A stretch of 64,000 bases of DNA from an uncultured Peptococcaceae bacterium (GTDB lineage Bacteria; Bacillota; Limnochordia; Darwinibacteriales; Darwinibacteriaceae). Below the pieces are notes generated by a model, which was given only the letters and a program-made list of their open reading frames with translations, had not been told where the DNA came from and searched no databases. The stretch lies in the NCBI GenBank assembly GCA_937988745.1, contig CALKAR010000208.1, positions 1-64,000 on the forward strand, given 5' to 3'. Positions within the stretch are counted from its first letter, which is position 1. Each line of letters opens with the position of its first letter. Both the position numbers and the translations under genes were made by a program. Shown one piece after another: positions 62,521 through 64,000 of this stretch.

Positions 62521-62976
62521 TTATCCTTCCCCGAATCCTAGCTGCCGCCAAGCCTCATAAACAACAATGGCAACAGTATTGGCTAAGTTCAGCGAACGCA
62601 CATTTTTCTGGGGAATGGTTATGATATTGTGCCGCCACTCGTTCAGCAGCTCCTCTGGAAGGCCACTTGTTTCGCTGCCAAACACAAAATAGTCATCCGG
62701 CCCATAAGCCGGCTCGGTGTAAAGACGTTCACCTCCCGTTTCAACCAAATAAATAGTGCCGCGACCGTCCATGGCAGTCGTGAAATCATCCCAAGAATCA
62801 TGCACTCTAAGATCGACAAAATCCCAATAATCTAAACCTGCTCTGCGCAGACGCTTATCATGCAGGAAAAAACCCAAGGGACGAATGAGATGTAAAACGG
62901 CACCGGTTGCGGCGCAGAGACGAGCTACGTTACCGGCATTAGCTGCAATCTCTGGTTCAAATAAGACAACATTCAT
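62521..62976 (-). CDS. trmL: tRNA (cytidine(34)-2'-O)-methyltransferase
   Basis: SPOUT-fold methylase of the wobble base in tRNA-Leu species, 151 residues. N-terminal VLFEPEIAANAGNVARLCAATGA, KRLRRAGLDYWDF, FGSETSGLPEEL, and the C-terminal knot RSLNLANTVAIVVYEA. ATG behind GGGGTGG. It lies upstream of the rnf operon on the same strand, 67 bases away. Compare the tRNA-Leu(CAA) at 13627, a possible substrate. Confidence 0.94.
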   Translation of the reverse strand: MNVVLFEPEIAANAGNVARLCAATGAVLHLIRPLGFFLHDKRLRRAGLDYWDFVDLRVHDSWDDFTTAMDGRGTIYLVETGGERLYTEPAYGPDDYFVFGSETSGLPEELLNEWRHNIITIPQKNVRSLNLANTVAIVVYEAWRQLGFGEG

Positions 62977-63005
62977 ACTGCCACCCCATATCCACTAAAA
63001 CACGC

Positions 63006-63035
63006 GAGAAACGAAGGTAATACCCTTCGTTTCTC
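63006..63035 (-). terminator. strong hairpin after the barrel-protein gene
   Basis: GAGAAACGAAGG (63006-63017) pairs with CCTTCGTTTCTC (63024-63035), a 12-base perfect stem. The T run after it on the minus strand is short and displaced (GTGTTTTA), so it may be a terminator or a transcript-end stabiliser. Confidence 0.7.
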
Positions 63036-63050
63036 ATAAGAAAACTATAC

Positions 63051-63758
63051 TTAAAAATGATACCGTACAAATCCCTGAAGTTGATTGCCGTTCCAGCCTG
63101 CGCCAATCGACATGGGTTCATCTGGCACATCGACAAGGCCGTAAGCACTGAAGCCTGTTTCTCCATAAGACAAGTCGAGTTTGAGAGTTTCACTTGGTTC
63201 TAGGTAAGACAAACCGACTCCAAAATTGGTGCCCAACTGAGCCGACAGGCGCCACGTACCTCCCCGCCGAAGTTGCAGGAAGGGCTGAATAGTGTAATCT
63301 ACTCCGCCTTCATCATTGACATACAGATGAGCAGAGCCGCTCACACCATGGCCGTATTCACCATACATGCGGTTATATTCCCCGTAGGCACCCACATGGG
63401 GATCCACATTGTCTAGAAAGGTCGACAAGATTGGCCGCTGAGTATTCGCCACAAACACTTCTAACGTATACCCAACGTTACCCACACTGACCTGCTTGTG
63501 CCCGCCGATCCAGCTGGAAAAAGACTCAACGTCCACAATGTCCTGCGACAAAAAGCCTACAATACCGGTTTTTTCGTACCCGAAGAACCCAATGGTCTTC
63601 ACCGTTTCTTGGGTCAAGCCCAGTCCCGCCTGCCACCCACCGGCGCCATATCCAAAGAGCAGTTCACCCTTAAGCTCCGCCGCGCAGGCCACTGCGCTAA
63701 ACTGGGCCAAGCATATGATTAGAACTATGAGCTTGAGCAAACTACCGCGCCAAGACAT
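63051..63758 (-). CDS. exported beta-rich protein, candidate outer-membrane-type beta barrel
   Basis: 235 residues. Signal peptide 1-26. The rest is made of short amphipathic strands with alternating polar and hydrophobic residues and Gly/Tyr turns (GELLFGYGAGGWQAGLGL, SLDLSYGETGFS-like patterns). It ends in GFVRYHF: terminal Phe, with aromatic or hydrophobic residues at -3 and -5, the C-terminal signature of outer-membrane barrels. I know no specific family. ATG behind GGGGGAG. It follows the LolA-like gene by 15 bases. Confidence 0.65.
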   Translation of the reverse strand: MSWRGSLLKLIVLIICLAQFSAVACAAELKGELLFGYGAGGWQAGLGLTQETVKTIGFFGYEKTGIVGFLSQDIVDVESFSSWIGGHKQVSVGNVGYTLEVFVANTQRPILSTFLDNVDPHVGAYGEYNRMYGEYGHGVSGSAHLYVNDEGGVDYTIQPFLQLRRGGTWRLSAQLGTNFGVGLSYLEPSETLKLDLSYGETGFSAYGLVDVPDEPMSIGAGWNGNQLQGFVRYHF

Positions 63759-63773
63759 CCTAAAAAGCTCCCC

Positions 63774-64000
63774 CTATAATCGCATTTCTTTCACCGCAGG
63801 CAGTTTGGTGATGGATTCCGCCGACAGATCTTGGTTGATAACCACATTAGTAAACGTAAGCGTCCGAAGCAGGACACCATCTTCATACTCTCTGATCAGA
63901 TGGGGAATAAATGTATCGCTGCTGACCTGGACCACCTGCATCTGGTCACCAAGGCCAGTAACCGTAAGCTCATATGTTACAATGCCATCTTCCTCAAACA
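63774..64000 (-). CDS. LolA-like/outer-membrane lipoprotein-sorting-type protein (3' end only)
   Basis: 75 C-terminal residues; the 5' end is beyond the window. The pattern 'IVTYELTVTG...DTFIPHLIREYEDGVLLRTLTFTNVVINQDLS' matches the last strands of the LolA/RseB-like fold, in which a concave sheet binds a lipid. Such domains occur in true LolA, but also in lipoproteins of cells without an outer membrane. Its stop is 15 bases before the barrel-protein ATG, so they are co-transcribed. Confidence 0.55.
   Translation of the reverse strand, partial: FEEDGIVTYELTVTGLGDQMQVVQVSSDTFIPHLIREYEDGVLLRTLTFTNVVINQDLSAESITKLPAVKEMRL

Overview
The window looks like chromosomal core-genome DNA from an anaerobic, probably endospore-forming member of the Bacillota, outside the classical Bacillus and Clostridium groups. 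A deep lineage such as Limnochordia or a relative is my guess; there is no rRNA here to test it. The support is dnaE next to ytrH/ytrI (sporulation synteny), an IreB protein, Rex, TRAP (mtrB), a CsoR regulator, a B12-dependent ribonucleotide reductase with a PduO-type cobalamin adenosyltransferase, and a complete Rnf complex. TTG and GTG starts behind strong GGAGG-type sites are common. There are no prophages, CRISPR arrays or rRNA genes, and no stretch longer than 300 bases without a gene.

Layout. 1-1.3 kb: the end of an oligopeptide/dipeptide ABC transporter operon; its second ATPase is broken off near the window edge. 1.4-8.1 kb (minus): polA-mutM-coaE-mgsA-lytic transglycosylase-nicotinate phosphoribosyltransferase-HTH regulator, tightly packed with ATGA overlaps. 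8.3-13.5 kb: an SLH protein, an L,D-transpeptidase, nrdJ and a Fur-family regulator. 13.6-22.4 kb: tRNA-Leu, then a minus-strand operon dnaE-mtrB-DUF2007-accD-accA-pfkA-pyk-AIR-synthase-like, joining replication, fatty acid and glycolytic genes. 22.4-29.6 kb: ytrHI, ireB-murA, a PspC/LiaF-like pair, a Na/Pi symporter, a glycosyltransferase and the cobalamin adenosyltransferase. 29.6-36 kb: tRNA-Glu, tRNA-Gln, OsmC, gltX, a ParA, a 2-hydroxyacid dehydrogenase with a tiny PspC, YyaL and tRNA-Asn. 36-44 kb: a LysM protein, a thiamine-binding-family protein, an exported two-domain FMN-binding protein, fabI, rex, several unknowns and nth. 44-54 kb: two orphan complex-I/Mrp-type antiporter subunits, then cell-wall genes (class B PBP with PASTA, dacF, FemX-like, alr, M23/LysM) and csoR. 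54-64 kb (minus): a predicted LolA-like protein, a predicted beta-barrel protein, trmL, rnfCDGEAB-apbE, glutamate 2,3-aminomutase and trxB.

How it fits together. Rnf plus ApbE, an exported FMN-binding protein with ApbE motifs, Rex and the antiporter-type pumps point to redox-coupled ion bioenergetics. Glutamate 2,3-aminomutase suggests beta-glutamate as an osmolyte. The cell-wall genes, YtrH/YtrI and IreB suit a sporulating cell, while the barrel/LolA-like pair at the right edge raises the question of an outer membrane.

The most unusual signal is in leader RNA. Several genes (LysM 36168, thiamine-binding 36996, M23 54206, L,D-transpeptidase 10600, yyaL 33923) have long hairpins whose 3' arm contains or abuts the ribosome binding site. 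The LysM leader looks like a compact three-helix element that closes over both the Shine-Dalgarno and the start codon.
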